From: Oceanobacillus sojae
GTDB taxonomy: Bacteria > Bacillota > Bacilli > Bacillales > Amphibacillaceae
Length of the DNA stretch: 64,000 bases
Direction of reading: 5' to 3'
Assembly (NCBI RefSeq): GCF_007991515.1
Contig: NZ_BJYM01000002.1
Span: 248,001 to 312,000 of the forward strand
In this document: one piece after another, positions 25,852 to 35,210 of the stretch
How the letters are laid out: each line of letters opens with the position of its first letter
Position numbering within the stretch: the stretch's first letter is position 1
Program-made: the position numbers and the translations under genes
The notes under the pieces: generated by a model
What the model saw: only the letters and a program-made list of their open reading frames with translations
Database searches by the model: none
Told to the model about the DNA's origin: nothing

Positions 25852-26558
25852 GATAGCTGCTCTCCTACAAAACGATATCCTGCTCCCCAAACCGTCTGGA
25901 TAAATTTCGCCTGCTTTCCAGTGTCCATTAATTTTGTGCGGAGACTTTTAATATGCACTGTCACGGTATTATTGCCATTTACATTTTTCAGCTGCCAGAT
26001 ATGCTCATAAATTTGCGCTTTCTCAAACGTAATAAACGGATTTCTGGAAAGTAAAAATAAAATTTCCTTTTCCTTCGCAGTCAGAACAAGAAGCTCATCC
26101 TCCAAAAAAACCGCGTCATTTAAGAAATCAATGGCTAATCCATGTGTATACTGTGAAATTTGCGAATCATAGTTTTTACTTGTATAGCGCTGGTACCTCC
26201 TTAAATGGGACTGGACACGAGCTGTTAATTCCTTGAGACTAAACGGTTTGGTTAAATAATCATCTGCACCTAAATTCAATCCCTTAATTTTACTGTCATC
26301 CTCCCCTTTTGCGCTGACAATTAATAAGGGAACATCACTTTCCAAACGGATTTTTTCACACAGCTCATAGCCATCCATCTCCGGCATCATCAAATCGATA
26401 AGTACCATTGAATAGGCTCCTGCTTTAAAATCCTCCCAGCCTTCCACACCAGTTGATGCCCATGTCACCTGATATCCTTCTCTGTCTAAGTGATCCTTCA
26501 TGATACGGGCAATTTCATAATCATCTTCTACTATTAAAATATTAGTTCTCTCTTCCAT
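25848..26558 (-). CDS. OmpR-family response regulator
   Basis: A 236-residue regulator: receiver domain with Asp55 in VLIDLMMPEMDG and Lys in YLTKPFS, then a winged-helix domain ending KFIQTVWGAGYRF. ATG 26558 with AGAGGGAT upstream gives the family-typical start MEERTNILIVEDD; the frame itself opens at 26597. First gene of the RR-HK-lipoprotein operon. Targets cannot be read, but the linked lipoprotein genes are obvious candidates. Confidence 0.9.
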   Translation of the reverse strand: MEERTNILIVEDDYEIARIMKDHLDREGYQVTWASTGVEGWEDFKAGAYSMVLIDLMMPEMDGYELCEKIRLESDVPLLIVSAKGEDDSKIKGLNLGADDYLTKPFSLKELTARVQSHLRRYQRYTSKNYDSQISQYTHGLAIDFLNDAVFLEDELLVLTAKEKEILFLLSRNPFITFEKAQIYEHIWQLKNVNGNNTVTVHIKSLRTKLMDTGKQAKFIQTVWGAGYRFVGEQLS

Positions 26559-26646
26559 CGGGATCCCTCTTCTCTTACTACTTTTAGTATAAATCATCTA
26601 TTAGGCTGACTTTGAAATCTTTATTTTTAGTTAATAATTGCTATGT

Positions 26647-26687
26647 AAGAACGCGTTACAGCCTCATATACACTGTAACGCGTTCTT
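26647..26687 (-). terminator. Terminator after second kinase gene
   Basis: 15-bp perfect stem AAGAACGCGTTACAG / CTGTAACGCGTTCTT with 11-base loop, 3 bases beyond the kinase stop codon at 26691. Confidence 0.75.
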
Positions 26688-26690
26688 TAA

Positions 26691-28442
26691 TTATTCTGTA
26701 TCGCAGGGCAAAACTACTGTTACAGTTGTGCCCAGATCTTCTTCTGACTGAACAGAAATCGTTCCCTGATGCAGCTTGGCAATTTGTAAAGCAATACTCA
26801 TGCCAAGACCTGTTCCTTCATTTCTCTCTTCTGTATTGGTTCCGCGGTAATAGCGGGTGAACAGATGCTTTTGTGTTTCTTCATCCATCCCGATTCCATT
26901 ATCAATAATTCTGATTTCCAATGCCTTTCCTTCTCCCAATTCAGCTGCTTCGATCTTTATTGCTATTTCAGGCGGATTATGCTTCCAAGCATTGTACACC
27001 AGGTTATCTATCATTCTTTCAAACAACCGCTCATTGACTTCTATTTTTTTATCTGGATGAATGGGTTTGTATACAATCTGGTAATCCTTAAAGGCTACAT
27101 CCTTTTGAAACTTCTCCAAAATCTGTTTCATAAATTCATTGATGTTAACCAGGCTGAATGTTAGCCTATTGGCATCATTTTTCAGCCTAAAGCTGAGCGT
27201 AAAGTCTTCGATTAAATCAACCATATAATTACTTTTATCAGTGATGGTATCTCCAATCTCCTGAAGCTCCTGCTTCGACCAGTCATATTCCCTATTTCCC
27301 AGCAAGCGGCCATAGCCTTCCATGGTAGTCAAAGGCGTACGTAAATCATGGGAAATACCTGCAACCCATTCCTCTCTGCTTTTTTCCAGCTGTTCTCTTT
27401 CTTTTCGCGAAGCATCTAGTTTAGCAGCCATATCATCAAATGCCTGAAAAACCTCTTTATATAATTTATATCGTCTTTTTAATTTGCCGTTTTTACGATA
27501 TACTTTTTTCTTCTCCTGCTCTGTTAACACTTCTTCATAATTACCATTTCCCATGCGGTTCAGCCAATTTGAAAAAATAAATAAAGGACTTCCATAGCGG
27601 AAGCTGTTCCAGAAAGAGATAAAGACAGTTACTAGCAATATAATCCCAGCTAACCCAACGAATACAAAAGTAATGTTTCTATATAATGTTAATGGCATAT
27701 CTTGATTTTGTTCATTTGGCGTATATAAAATCCATGAATTACCTGAATCTCTATCTAAAAAAGTATACTGCTTTTCAGAGAAATGATCTGGAGAAGTGTC
27801 TTTCTCAATCATTCCTAGTGGTTGTTCTTCTACTTGTTCCTGATTTCCAAACTGTTGAACCAAATTCCCTGCTTCATTATAAATAACAAGTTTTCCTTCC
27901 AGCCGGTTCAATTTTTCTTCTACCTCAGACTTGTCTGCTTCTGGAATGCTACCATTGATCTTGACGTTTTCTACCAATTCATTCATCAGAATTGTTCCTG
28001 AATCTTTATAACCCAGTACAAATAAATATTCGTTTCCATTCCCATACAAAGGTTTTTCTAATGAGTATTTTACAGCAGATTCTCCCAGCTGTTCCCGCTC
28101 CTTCATCTGTATCATGTCAAAACTGTTATAACTTTCTTTTAAATCTTCCGGGACATTTTCAGACTCAATCACGTTTCCCCCTTCATCTATAATTTGCAGC
28201 CACACGTTTTCTGGTAATACATCACTAATATCGTTTCCCATTTCTTTATAATCGTATGGATCACCTACTTCAATTGCAAGTTCCTCTAATTGTGCTTGAT
28301 AATAATCTGCTTCTCTATCCTCGTTAGAAATGTAATACAAACCGATAAAAAAGGCAGTAAAAACAACAACAATCATTAACAAAGAAATAAAACTAAACTG
28401 AATGGAAAAATGAAAAAATAACCGGCTCCGTAATTTCTTCAT
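26691..28442 (-). CDS. Large sensor histidine kinase
   Basis: A 583-residue kinase. TM1 about residues 16-38, a long extracytoplasmic sensor of about 215 residues, TM2 about 256-278, a cytoplasmic linker with the Lys/Arg-rich stretch KKKVYRKNGKLKRRYKLYKE, HisKA box SHDLRTP with His365, and HATPase motifs DNLVYNAWKHN, DNGIGM and GTGLGMSI. It shares an ATGA overlap with the response regulator upstream. The pair is divergent from the DUF4064-ABC operon, its probable target. The sensor is not assignable to a known family by eye. Confidence 0.9.
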   Translation of the reverse strand: MKKLRSRLFFHFSIQFSFISLLMIVVVFTAFFIGLYYISNEDREADYYQAQLEELAIEVGDPYDYKEMGNDISDVLPENVWLQIIDEGGNVIESENVPEDLKESYNSFDMIQMKEREQLGESAVKYSLEKPLYGNGNEYLFVLGYKDSGTILMNELVENVKINGSIPEADKSEVEEKLNRLEGKLVIYNEAGNLVQQFGNQEQVEEQPLGMIEKDTSPDHFSEKQYTFLDRDSGNSWILYTPNEQNQDMPLTLYRNITFVFVGLAGIILLVTVFISFWNSFRYGSPLFIFSNWLNRMGNGNYEEVLTEQEKKKVYRKNGKLKRRYKLYKEVFQAFDDMAAKLDASRKEREQLEKSREEWVAGISHDLRTPLTTMEGYGRLLGNREYDWSKQELQEIGDTITDKSNYMVDLIEDFTLSFRLKNDANRLTFSLVNINEFMKQILEKFQKDVAFKDYQIVYKPIHPDKKIEVNERLFERMIDNLVYNAWKHNPPEIAIKIEAAELGEGKALEIRIIDNGIGMDEETQKHLFTRYYRGTNTEERNEGTGLGMSIALQIAKLHQGTISVQSEEDLGTTVTVVLPCDTE

Positions 28443-29155
28443 GAGGCATTCCCTTTCACCAATTTATATCCCAGTCCCCGCACAGTCAGCAGTAATTCCG
28501 GTTTACTCGGTTTGACCTCAATTCTTTCTCTGATTCTTCTAATATGTACGGAGACGGTATTTTCATCTGCATAATGCTCAAATCCCCAAACAGCCTCCAG
28601 TAAATCCGCTTTAGAAAAAATTCTGTTCGGATGCTTACATAAGTAAAGAAGCAGTAAGTAAACCTGCGTTGGACACGGAACGCTTTCTCCATTAACCTTC
28701 AGTTCTCCTGCATTTTCATCCAATATAAAACGGCCAAAGTCATATTTACCGGATTTTTCAAATGCATAGGTTTCTTTTTTAGTTGATTTCCTTCTTAAAT
28801 AAGCTTTGATTCTTGCCGCTACTTCTAATGGATTAAATGGTTTCGTAACATAGTCGTCTCCGCCTGTCGCAAAACCTGTTAACACATCTAAGTCAGATAC
28901 TTTTGCCGTTAAAAAGAGAATATAGGCATCCGTAAGCTCTCTGATCTTCGGACAAAAATCAAATCCGCTTCCATCTGGCAGCATCACATCCAAAATAATA
29001 ACTTCTATTTTATGTTCCTTTAATATATGTATGGCTTCCTGCCCTGTATAAGCTTTATGTACATGCTGGAATCCTTCCTTCTTCAGCATCATCTCCAGCA
29101 TACTCACAATTGCTTTTTCATCATCGACGATTAAAATATCTGTCCGTTCCTCCAC
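28439..29155 (-). CDS. OmpR-family response regulator
   Basis: A 238-residue receiver plus winged-helix regulator, phospho-acceptor Asp56 in VIILDVMLPDGSG, YVTKPF near residue 105, C-terminal HIRRIRERIEV recognition region. The start is GTG 29155, supported by TTGGAGGTG about 6 bases upstream; the frame opens at 29185 without a better site. It is divergent from the DUF4064/ABC genes; nested inverted repeats in the gap (29181-29267) are candidate operators. Confidence 0.9.
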   Translation of the reverse strand: MEERTDILIVDDEKAIVSMLEMMLKKEGFQHVHKAYTGQEAIHILKEHKIEVIILDVMLPDGSGFDFCPKIRELTDAYILFLTAKVSDLDVLTGFATGGDDYVTKPFNPLEVAARIKAYLRRKSTKKETYAFEKSGKYDFGRFILDENAGELKVNGESVPCPTQVYLLLLYLCKHPNRIFSKADLLEAVWGFEHYADENTVSVHIRRIRERIEVKPSKPELLLTVRGLGYKLVKGNAS

Positions 29156-29180
29156 GTACAACACCTCCAATAGGTAGCTT

Positions 29181-29267
29181 AACACAGCAAGTTTACGAAC
29201 AGTTGAACAAATCGGTGCTTTTTTTATTTATTGGTAAAGTTCTGTTCAAATACAAGACAGCTGTGTT
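29181..29267. promoter_or_regulatory. Nested inverted repeats between RR and DUF4064-ABC operon
   Basis: AACACAGC (29181-29188) mirrors GCTGTGTT (29260-29267), and inside them TTGAACA (29203-29209) mirrors TGTTCAA (29243-29249). Both pairs are perfect and nearly concentric in the divergent intergenic region. Confidence 0.5.
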
Positions 29268-29309
29268 TGCTAGAGTAAGAATCAAGAAACAGGAGGAGGA
29301 GAAAATGAA

Positions 29310-29723
29310 ATGAAGTATAAAACAGAAACCATTTTAACAGCCATTGGTATTCTATTATTTGGAATTTTGTTCGGAGGCGGTATCCTGCTGTATGGCAACC
29401 TTGAGGGAAGTCCCGAAACATTGGAGCTTGTCCAGTCTTTTATGGAGGACGAGAATATAGATGAATTCAGTGAACAGCAGCTTATCAGTTATATGGGTTA
29501 TCTTTTTATCTATTTATCTGCAGTTTCGTTTGCCTGGATAATATTAGGGGCAGTTGCCATTTTCTTATTCAAAAAAGAAAATAAAGGAAAAATTGCAGGA
29601 ATTTTGTTGATAGTGACAGCAATCCTTGGAACACTTTCAACAATCGGTTTAGGAATTTTCAGCGGTATTTTCTATCTGACAGCCGGGGTTATGGCAATGA
29701 CCCGCAGTCGTTCTGCCAGCTAA
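29310..29723 (+). CDS. DUF4064 family membrane protein
   Basis: A 137-residue protein with four membrane segments (about 8-28, 63-88, 95-113 and 116-130) and a short acidic extracytoplasmic loop between the first two (SPETLELVQSFMEDENIDEF). The overall plan and the GKIAGILLIVTAILGT region match DUF4064. AGGAGGAGGAGA lies upstream; a 2-codon ATG AAA TGA lies just before the true start and could fine-tune translation. First gene of an operon with an ABC permease and ATPase. Function unknown. Confidence 0.8.
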   Translation: MKYKTETILTAIGILLFGILFGGGILLYGNLEGSPETLELVQSFMEDENIDEFSEQQLISYMGYLFIYLSAVSFAWIILGAVAIFLFKKENKGKIAGILLIVTAILGTLSTIGLGIFSGIFYLTAGVMAMTRSRSAS

Positions 29724-29751
29724 TATATATAGAAAAAGAGGAGATTGATTT

Positions 29752-30447
29752 ATGCTTACAGTTGGTTTTAGAGAATTTAAAAGTTTATTTTCGAGCATCC
29801 GCTCTATTGTAATTATTGTCGTCCTTTTTGGAGTAACAATCGGTTCTGCAAGATTAGTCCGTCAATTCGAGGCACCCCTGCAGGAATTAGGCCTTGGAAA
29901 TGATGCTTATGCCATGGGATTAATGCTTTTATTAATTTTAGCTGCTCCTTTGTTTGTAACCAGCTTATCCCACAATATCGTTAATAAAGAAACGGATACA
30001 CGGACCATCCGATTTTTAGCAACAAAGACAAGCCGGAGCAACATTATCCTTGGAAAATTTATCGGAAGCTTTTTATTTTGGGTCGTATGTATTGCGGTCG
30101 CTTTATTGCTTATCATCCCATTTTCAAAATCGTTTTCCATTGTAAATCTGGTTCAATCAATTATTTTCGTGTCTTACTTCATCGGCTTGACACTTTTTCT
30201 ATCCACCATTATCCCTAAGCCGTCTTTAAGCATGTTTTTAGGGATCATTATCTCAATTGCTTTACCGGTGCTTGGTTTATGGAATGCAGGAACAGACAAC
30301 CTTTTTATTAAAACAGTCGGCTACGTGACACCTTATTTTTATTACATGCAGGAAGAATCCAATAATTATTACGCCTATTTCGTAGCATTTTTCCCCATTT
30401 TATTTATTTTACTAAGTGTATTTATTTTTAGAAAGAGGGATTTATAA
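29752..30447 (+). CDS. ABC-2 type transporter permease
   Basis: A 231-residue permease with six membrane segments and the ABC-2-type loop NKETDTRTIRFLATKTSRSNII between segments 2 and 3, where the permease contacts its ATPase. Its stop codon overlaps the ATG of the ATPase gene by one base. It would export an unknown substrate; short ABC-2 permeases next to a two-component system often handle antimicrobial peptides or lipids, which is inference here. Confidence 0.85.
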   Translation: MLTVGFREFKSLFSSIRSIVIIVVLFGVTIGSARLVRQFEAPLQELGLGNDAYAMGLMLLLILAAPLFVTSLSHNIVNKETDTRTIRFLATKTSRSNIILGKFIGSFLFWVVCIAVALLLIIPFSKSFSIVNLVQSIIFVSYFIGLTLFLSTIIPKPSLSMFLGIIISIALPVLGLWNAGTDNLFIKTVGYVTPYFYYMQEESNNYYAYFVAFFPILFILLSVFIFRKRDL

Positions 30448-31358
30448 TGGAAGCTTTGCAAACTAATCAGTTAACAAAAACATATGGTAAGAAAACGGTT
30501 GTCGATTCTGTTGATTTACATATTCCTCAAGGATCCATTTTTGGTTTCCTCGGTAAAAATGGAGCCGGCAAATCAACCCTGATTAATATGGTAACCGGGC
30601 TGATTAAACCCAGCTCCGGCTCATTCGAGGTTTTGGGACAATCAGGAGACAGACTCGAATCTCTTCAAAAAGAAATCGGAGTCCTGCCGGATTACTCCAC
30701 GTTCTATGAGGATCTTACTGCGTTCAGCCATTTAAACTACTTTCAGAAATTATTAAAGCAATCTCTTTCCAGACAGGATATTCTCCGTGTTCTCACACGG
30801 GTCGGATTAGAGGACGCTGTCCATGTAAAAGTGAAAAAGTTTTCGTTTGGAATGAAAAAGAAATTAGGAATTGCTCAGAGCATTATTCACCAGCCGAAGC
30901 TGCTCTTCCTTGATGAACCCACATCAGGGGTTGATGCCAACGCTGTTTTAAATATCCATTCTTTAATCAAAGAAATTGCCGTACAAGGAACGACCATTTT
31001 CTTAACTTCACATAATTTAAATGAAGTGGAGAAGCTATGTGATGAAATTGCCATTATGAACAAGGGAAGCATTCAAACACAGGGAACGATGCAACAACTG
31101 CGTGAACAGTATCAGCAGGTTATTATAGTCCATATTCATCATCGTTCCCTCTCTGAAAAAGAACAGACGCAATTGAAAAATTCTCTCACAGAGCTCACTG
31201 CGGACACCCAAATTGCTGAGAATACTTCAGAAATTACTGTCCAGTCAAATGAGCTCATTCCACAGGTAAATAAAAAATTTGTACAACAGGATATCGGTGT
31301 ATTTCGGCTGGAGGTAGAAGAGCCGTCACTTGAGGAAATTTTTCTTAATTTAGAATAG
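30447..31358 (+). CDS. ABC transporter ATP-binding protein
   Basis: A 303-residue ABC ATPase. Walker A GKNGAGKS (36-43), signature FSFGMKKK (132-139, a Phe-Gly variant of LSGGQ common among bacitracin-type ATPases), Walker B LLFLDEP (152-158), and the switch His in TSHNLNE. A C-terminal extension of about 85 residues ends EEPSLEEIFLNLE, typical of exporter ATPases. Last gene of the DUF4064-permease-ATPase operon; a bidirectional terminator follows. Confidence 0.9.
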   Translation: MEALQTNQLTKTYGKKTVVDSVDLHIPQGSIFGFLGKNGAGKSTLINMVTGLIKPSSGSFEVLGQSGDRLESLQKEIGVLPDYSTFYEDLTAFSHLNYFQKLLKQSLSRQDILRVLTRVGLEDAVHVKVKKFSFGMKKKLGIAQSIIHQPKLLFLDEPTSGVDANAVLNIHSLIKEIAVQGTTIFLTSHNLNEVEKLCDEIAIMNKGSIQTQGTMQQLREQYQQVIIVHIHHRSLSEKEQTQLKNSLTELTADTQIAENTSEITVQSNELIPQVNKKFVQQDIGVFRLEVEEPSLEEIFLNLE

Positions 31359-31432
31359 CGCTGTGAGTTAACCGATTATTTTACGGAAGTATCTATTTAA
31401 AATAACTGTACAAATATCAGTAATTATTTATA

Positions 31433-31473
31433 CCAGATTAAAAAGTGCTTTATTGGAGTACTTTTTAATCTGG
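31433..31473. terminator. Bidirectional terminator
   Basis: 17-bp stem with a single G-T pair, arms CCAGATTAAAAAGTGCT and AGTACTTTTTAATCTGG, 7-base loop, between convergent ABC and aminotransferase genes. Confidence 0.8.
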
Positions 31474-31503
31474 TGAAATTTGCTTCTGCAACAAACGCGC
31501 CAA

Positions 31504-32859
31504 TTACAGACTGCGGATTGCCCACTGCAATGTATCAATTAAAAATTCCAAATCTTCCTCCGTACTTGTTAATGGAGGTGCAGCGATAATAACATTGTTG
31601 TGACCCGGGACGGTATCTCCATTCTTTCCAATAATTAGCCCTTTTTCTTTACACAAACCAATTATTTTGGCTAATTTTTCATCAGCTAACGGCGTTTTGG
31701 ACTGTTTATCTTCTACCATCTCAATCCCCAATAGAAAACCAGTCTGCCTGACTTCCCCCACATTTTTATGGTCGATTAATTGATGCAAGTCTGCCAATTT
31801 AGTTTGTGCAAGGTTATTTACACGCTCAATGATATTCTCATTTTCAATGATTTCAATATTCTTCAGCGCTACCGCACACGCTGCCGGGTGCCCGCCGTAT
31901 GTGGAAACATGCCGAAAATGCGAGTCCTTCCCGTCCTTTTGAAATACATTATATATTTCAGTTTTAACCGCAGTAGCCCCCAAAGGCAGGTAGCCACTGG
32001 TCAGTCCTTTCGCCATTGTTACAATATCAGGCTGTACTCCTGCTGCATGCTGAAATCCAAACATTTTCCCTGTGCGTCCATAGCCTGACACAACCTCATC
32101 CATTATTAAAAGGATATTGTGTTGCTTGCAAATTTCAGATACGCGTTGAATATATTTCATTGACGGAATAATAACCCCGCCGCCGGAAATAAAGGGCTCC
32201 ATAATAAAGGCAGCTATGGTTTCTTCACCCTCCCAGTTAATCATTTCTTCCAATAGCTGTGCCGCTTTCAGATCTGACTCCTCTGCACTTCCATTAAAAA
32301 TGGAGCGGTAGCTGTATGGCGGATATACATGCAAAAATCCGGGCACTGTCGGATCATATTTGACTCGTCTGTTGGCCTGTGCTGTTGCACTAAGTGCCCC
32401 TAAGGTTGAACCATGATAAGCCCGATAACGGGAAATAATTTTATATTTCTGCGGGTTGCCGGTCTGGTTATGGTATTGCCTGGCGATTTTAAATGCCGTT
32501 TCATTTGCTTCCGAGCCACTATTTGCAAAAAACGTCTGATATTTCTCACCAAGTAACTCACTAATCTTAGCAGCCAGTTTGATTGCAGGCTGATGGCTCA
32601 TCGTTAAAGGAAAATAGGAGAGGGTTTTCATTTGCTCCGCTGCCGCTTCGGCTATTTCCTCACGGCCATGACCAAGATTTAAACACCATAGCCCGGAAAC
32701 TCCATCCATATACTTTTTCCCAGTTTCATCTGTAAACCACGAGCCTTCCCCTTTTACAGCAACAACCTGCTCCGCTTCTGGATTAAAACGGTGCATCGCA
32801 TTCCACAATAACGATTCTTTTTTCTCAAGCCGATTGTTCATTTCTTTTTCAACTTTCAT
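31504..32859 (-). CDS. Class III pyridoxal-phosphate aminotransferase
   Basis: A 451-residue omega-amino acid aminotransferase. Cofactor features are SGSEANE (114-120), Tyr/His in YHGST (149-152), LLIMDEVVSGYGR with Asp254, and the Schiff-base Lys284 in MAKGLTSGYLPLG. Closest in style to taurine- or beta-alanine-pyruvate aminotransferases, which move an amino group from an omega-amine to pyruvate; substrate not certain. GAGGAGG precedes the ATG. A GntR regulator on the same strand lies 675 bases upstream and might control it. Confidence 0.85.
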   Translation of the reverse strand: MKVEKEMNNRLEKKESLLWNAMHRFNPEAEQVVAVKGEGSWFTDETGKKYMDGVSGLWCLNLGHGREEIAEAAAEQMKTLSYFPLTMSHQPAIKLAAKISELLGEKYQTFFANSGSEANETAFKIARQYHNQTGNPQKYKIISRYRAYHGSTLGALSATAQANRRVKYDPTVPGFLHVYPPYSYRSIFNGSAEESDLKAAQLLEEMINWEGEETIAAFIMEPFISGGGVIIPSMKYIQRVSEICKQHNILLIMDEVVSGYGRTGKMFGFQHAAGVQPDIVTMAKGLTSGYLPLGATAVKTEIYNVFQKDGKDSHFRHVSTYGGHPAACAVALKNIEIIENENIIERVNNLAQTKLADLHQLIDHKNVGEVRQTGFLLGIEMVEDKQSKTPLADEKLAKIIGLCKEKGLIIGKNGDTVPGHNNVIIAAPPLTSTEEDLEFLIDTLQWAIRSL

Positions 32860-33534
32860 CCTTCATACCTCCTCATTTATCTAAGATTATGAATCTGAAA
32901 AACTATAAACTTAAGAAGAAACTGAAAATCCAGGAACCGGTTGAATCGATTGTTATGCCATTTTGTGTATGGTACAACTATTTTGAGTTTCAAATAACCA
33001 GTCCTATAGCATATGAGGGAATGCCTCCAGGTTATACATCCTTTATCAGTGCAGCCAGTTTATGTCTTATAAGCCCAGTGCAGTATTTGGTCAGTGAAGA
33101 ATTCACACAATAAAAAGACCGCTCTCCTTTAATGAACTATTCTAAGCATCCAATGTCCCCTTAAACACTTCAAAATAACATCAAAAAAAGCCGTCACAAC
33201 ACAAAAGTCGTTATATTTTATCCCGTTTGCAGCACCGCCAACTATTCTCTTTGCTTCCTCCCTCATACTTCAAAATTACAGAAGACAAACTAATCCCTTC
33301 ATAAAGATTCTGACGTCCGAACCAGTTGTAATATAATAGGTCTGCTCATAGTATAATCCAGCCTAACCCCTAATTCAATATATTCAGTTATTTGAAAAAA
33401 TAATAAGTCTTATCACTGTTCTTAATAAACCTGCATTCATGCGTTCAAAGGGTCCTATTTTATATCAAAACTTTCTAACATGAGAAATAAGCCTAATCAC
33501 CACCATTTTAATTTGCAATTTTCAGCTGCTCCCT
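32860..33534. other. Intergenic region, no clear gene
   Basis: 675 bases between the aminotransferase and the GntR gene. A 74-codon plus-strand frame (32889-33113) has no ribosome binding site and no recognisable family. No terminator with a good T tract was found after the GntR gene. The sequence may hold the aminotransferase promoter and decayed DNA. Confidence 0.4.
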
Positions 33535-34254
33535 CTACCCAAACTTACGCGACAGGTTTAATTTAAATGTATACAAATCACTTCTATAAAATGCCTTTTC
33601 CATTTCAATAATTTCATTATTCCGATCCTTAATAATACGTTCAGCAATCAGGGCATTGGTTCCATCTGCCAATTCCAAATTTTCCTTATCCTCATCAGAA
33701 AAGGCGCCGCTGCTTATTGTCTGCCCCGCTTCAGCAAGTATGATTCCCAGATCATTTTCCAACAAATCGTACAAGGTTACATCATTTAGATCATACTTTA
33801 TTAATTTCTCACCAATATGGACTGGATAGTAATGCTGTTCTATACCGATTGGCGTGTCATCGGCATAGCGAATCCGTTTAATAAAATATGCCTCTTGAAG
33901 GCCGGTCTTTTCCTGAATATAATGCGGAGTTTCCATCAAATAAGATGCAATTAACTTTGCTCCCGGTTTCTTCCCCATCTGTAAAATAGTTTCCGTCGTA
34001 CTGCTTAAATTCCCCAGCCAATCTTGAATCGGTTTTAAAGAAACAAATGTGCCTTTTCCATGTCTCTTCTCCAATATTCCTTCACGAACCAAAAGATTAA
34101 CAGCCTCTCTGACAGTACTTCGGCTCGTATTATAATCTGTCATAAGCTGTCTTTCACTGGGAATTTGCTCTGTGAATATCCCCTCTTCAATTTTCTTTTC
34201 AATAATATTTTTTAATTGTATATGCAAAGCAATGGAATTATTGTAATCAAGCAC
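33535..34254 (-). CDS. GntR family regulator with UTRA domain
   Basis: A 239-residue HutC-type GntR regulator: N-terminal winged helix (about 1-70, with PSERQLMTDYNTSRSTVREA) and a C-terminal UTRA effector-binding domain (about 90-235) with the conserved IKRIRYADDTPIGIEQHYYP block. Starts at GTG 34254 with AAAAGGAGCT upstream. Usually binds a small metabolite and represses neighbouring catabolic genes; the aminotransferase is the nearest candidate target. Confidence 0.9.
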   Translation of the reverse strand: MLDYNNSIALHIQLKNIIEKKIEEGIFTEQIPSERQLMTDYNTSRSTVREAVNLLVREGILEKRHGKGTFVSLKPIQDWLGNLSSTTETILQMGKKPGAKLIASYLMETPHYIQEKTGLQEAYFIKRIRYADDTPIGIEQHYYPVHIGEKLIKYDLNDVTLYDLLENDLGIILAEAGQTISSGAFSDEDKENLELADGTNALIAERIIKDRNNEIIEMEKAFYRSDLYTFKLNLSRKFG

Positions 34255-34359
34255 AATAATAGCTCCTTTTCGTTTATTAATTATATTTTCATGACTGAAA
34301 TGACAGGCATTCCAGCTATGTGATAAAGCATAACAGAGATTTGTATTATCTCAAAACTA

Positions 34360-34404
34360 TAAAAAAGCAGACTGCCATTCCAACAAATGAGATCAGCCTG
34401 CTTT
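34360..34404 (-). terminator. Terminator of TetR gene
   Basis: Minus strand AAAGCAGGCTG pairs with CAGTCTGCTTT (one mismatch) and is followed by TTTATAG, 22 bases after the TetR stop codon. Confidence 0.7.
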
Positions 34405-34425
34405 CCATAGACGTAGAGTATCCTT

Positions 34426-35049
34426 TTAATTTTTCTGTATAACTCCACTTTCCAGTATTTGAATAATTCTTTTTGTTTCCACCTCTTCTTCATCCCAGTT
34501 TGCTTCTGGAAGAAACACATAGCGCATTACAATATAGGATAAGATAGACGTTGCAACCGTACGCATAATCACTTCTGCCTTCATATCAACTAGTTGGCCC
34601 TTATCTTGATAATACTTGATAATTTCTCTCAGCTTATCAAAAATATCCTTCCCGACATACTTAATAAACTGTTCTTTTAATTCTGGATGAAAAGGAATTT
34701 CCTGAACTAATATTTTTAACATCGGCAAATTATTATGAATAAATTCTTTGCGGTTCTCAATCATGGCACGAATAAAATCTTGAATATATTCAAATTCCTG
34801 ATCAAGCACCTTATTCAGATCTTTTTTTATCATCGGAGCAACCAATTTCACCATCATTGGAGAAACAATTGCCAGCAGCAGGCCTTTTTTCGATTTAAAA
34901 TGCTTAAAGATTGTCCCCTCTGCAACCTCTGCTTTATTTGCAATTTCGCTTGTTGAGGTCCCTGCATATCCTTTCTCTGCAAACAAGTCAGTGGCAGCCT
35001 CTAGTATCGCTATTTGTTTTTTCGTTAATTTGGGTTCTTTATTTGTCAT
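34426..35049 (-). CDS. TetR/AcrR family transcriptional regulator
   Basis: A 207-residue TetR regulator with the N-terminal helix-turn-helix (AATDLFAEKGYAGTSTSEIA ... VAEGTIFKHFKSKKGLL, residues about 15-58) and an all-helical ligand domain. It is divergent from the broken alpha/beta hydrolase gene at 35211. No TGAGTGATTACTCA-like site is visible near its own start, so it is not obviously the repressor of the ABC operon at 8079. Confidence 0.88.
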   Translation of the reverse strand: MTNKEPKLTKKQIAILEAATDLFAEKGYAGTSTSEIANKAEVAEGTIFKHFKSKKGLLLAIVSPMMVKLVAPMIKKDLNKVLDQEFEYIQDFIRAMIENRKEFIHNNLPMLKILVQEIPFHPELKEQFIKYVGKDIFDKLREIIKYYQDKGQLVDMKAEVIMRTVATSILSYIVMRYVFLPEANWDEEEVETKRIIQILESGVIQKN

Positions 35050-35210
35050 CTTATCTCGCCTCTTATCACGTTAAACATATCTATACCTACACTATATAGG
35101 ATAAGCATCCGGTTTGTCATGAATAATGAAATTGGATCAGGAAGTATTTTGTAACAAATTCTTCTTACATACTTTATTCCATTCCAACAGCAGACACAAG
35201 CAATTTAAAA

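Noticed and set aside
30447-31358. ABC ATPase signature FSFGM regarded as defective
   Set aside because: This Phe-Gly variant of LSGGQ is common in bacitracin-type exporter ATPases, so it is not a sign of decay.
32889-33113. 74-codon plus-strand frame upstream of the aminotransferase
   Set aside because: No ribosome binding site, no recognisable family and unusual composition; kept only as part of the intergenic description.
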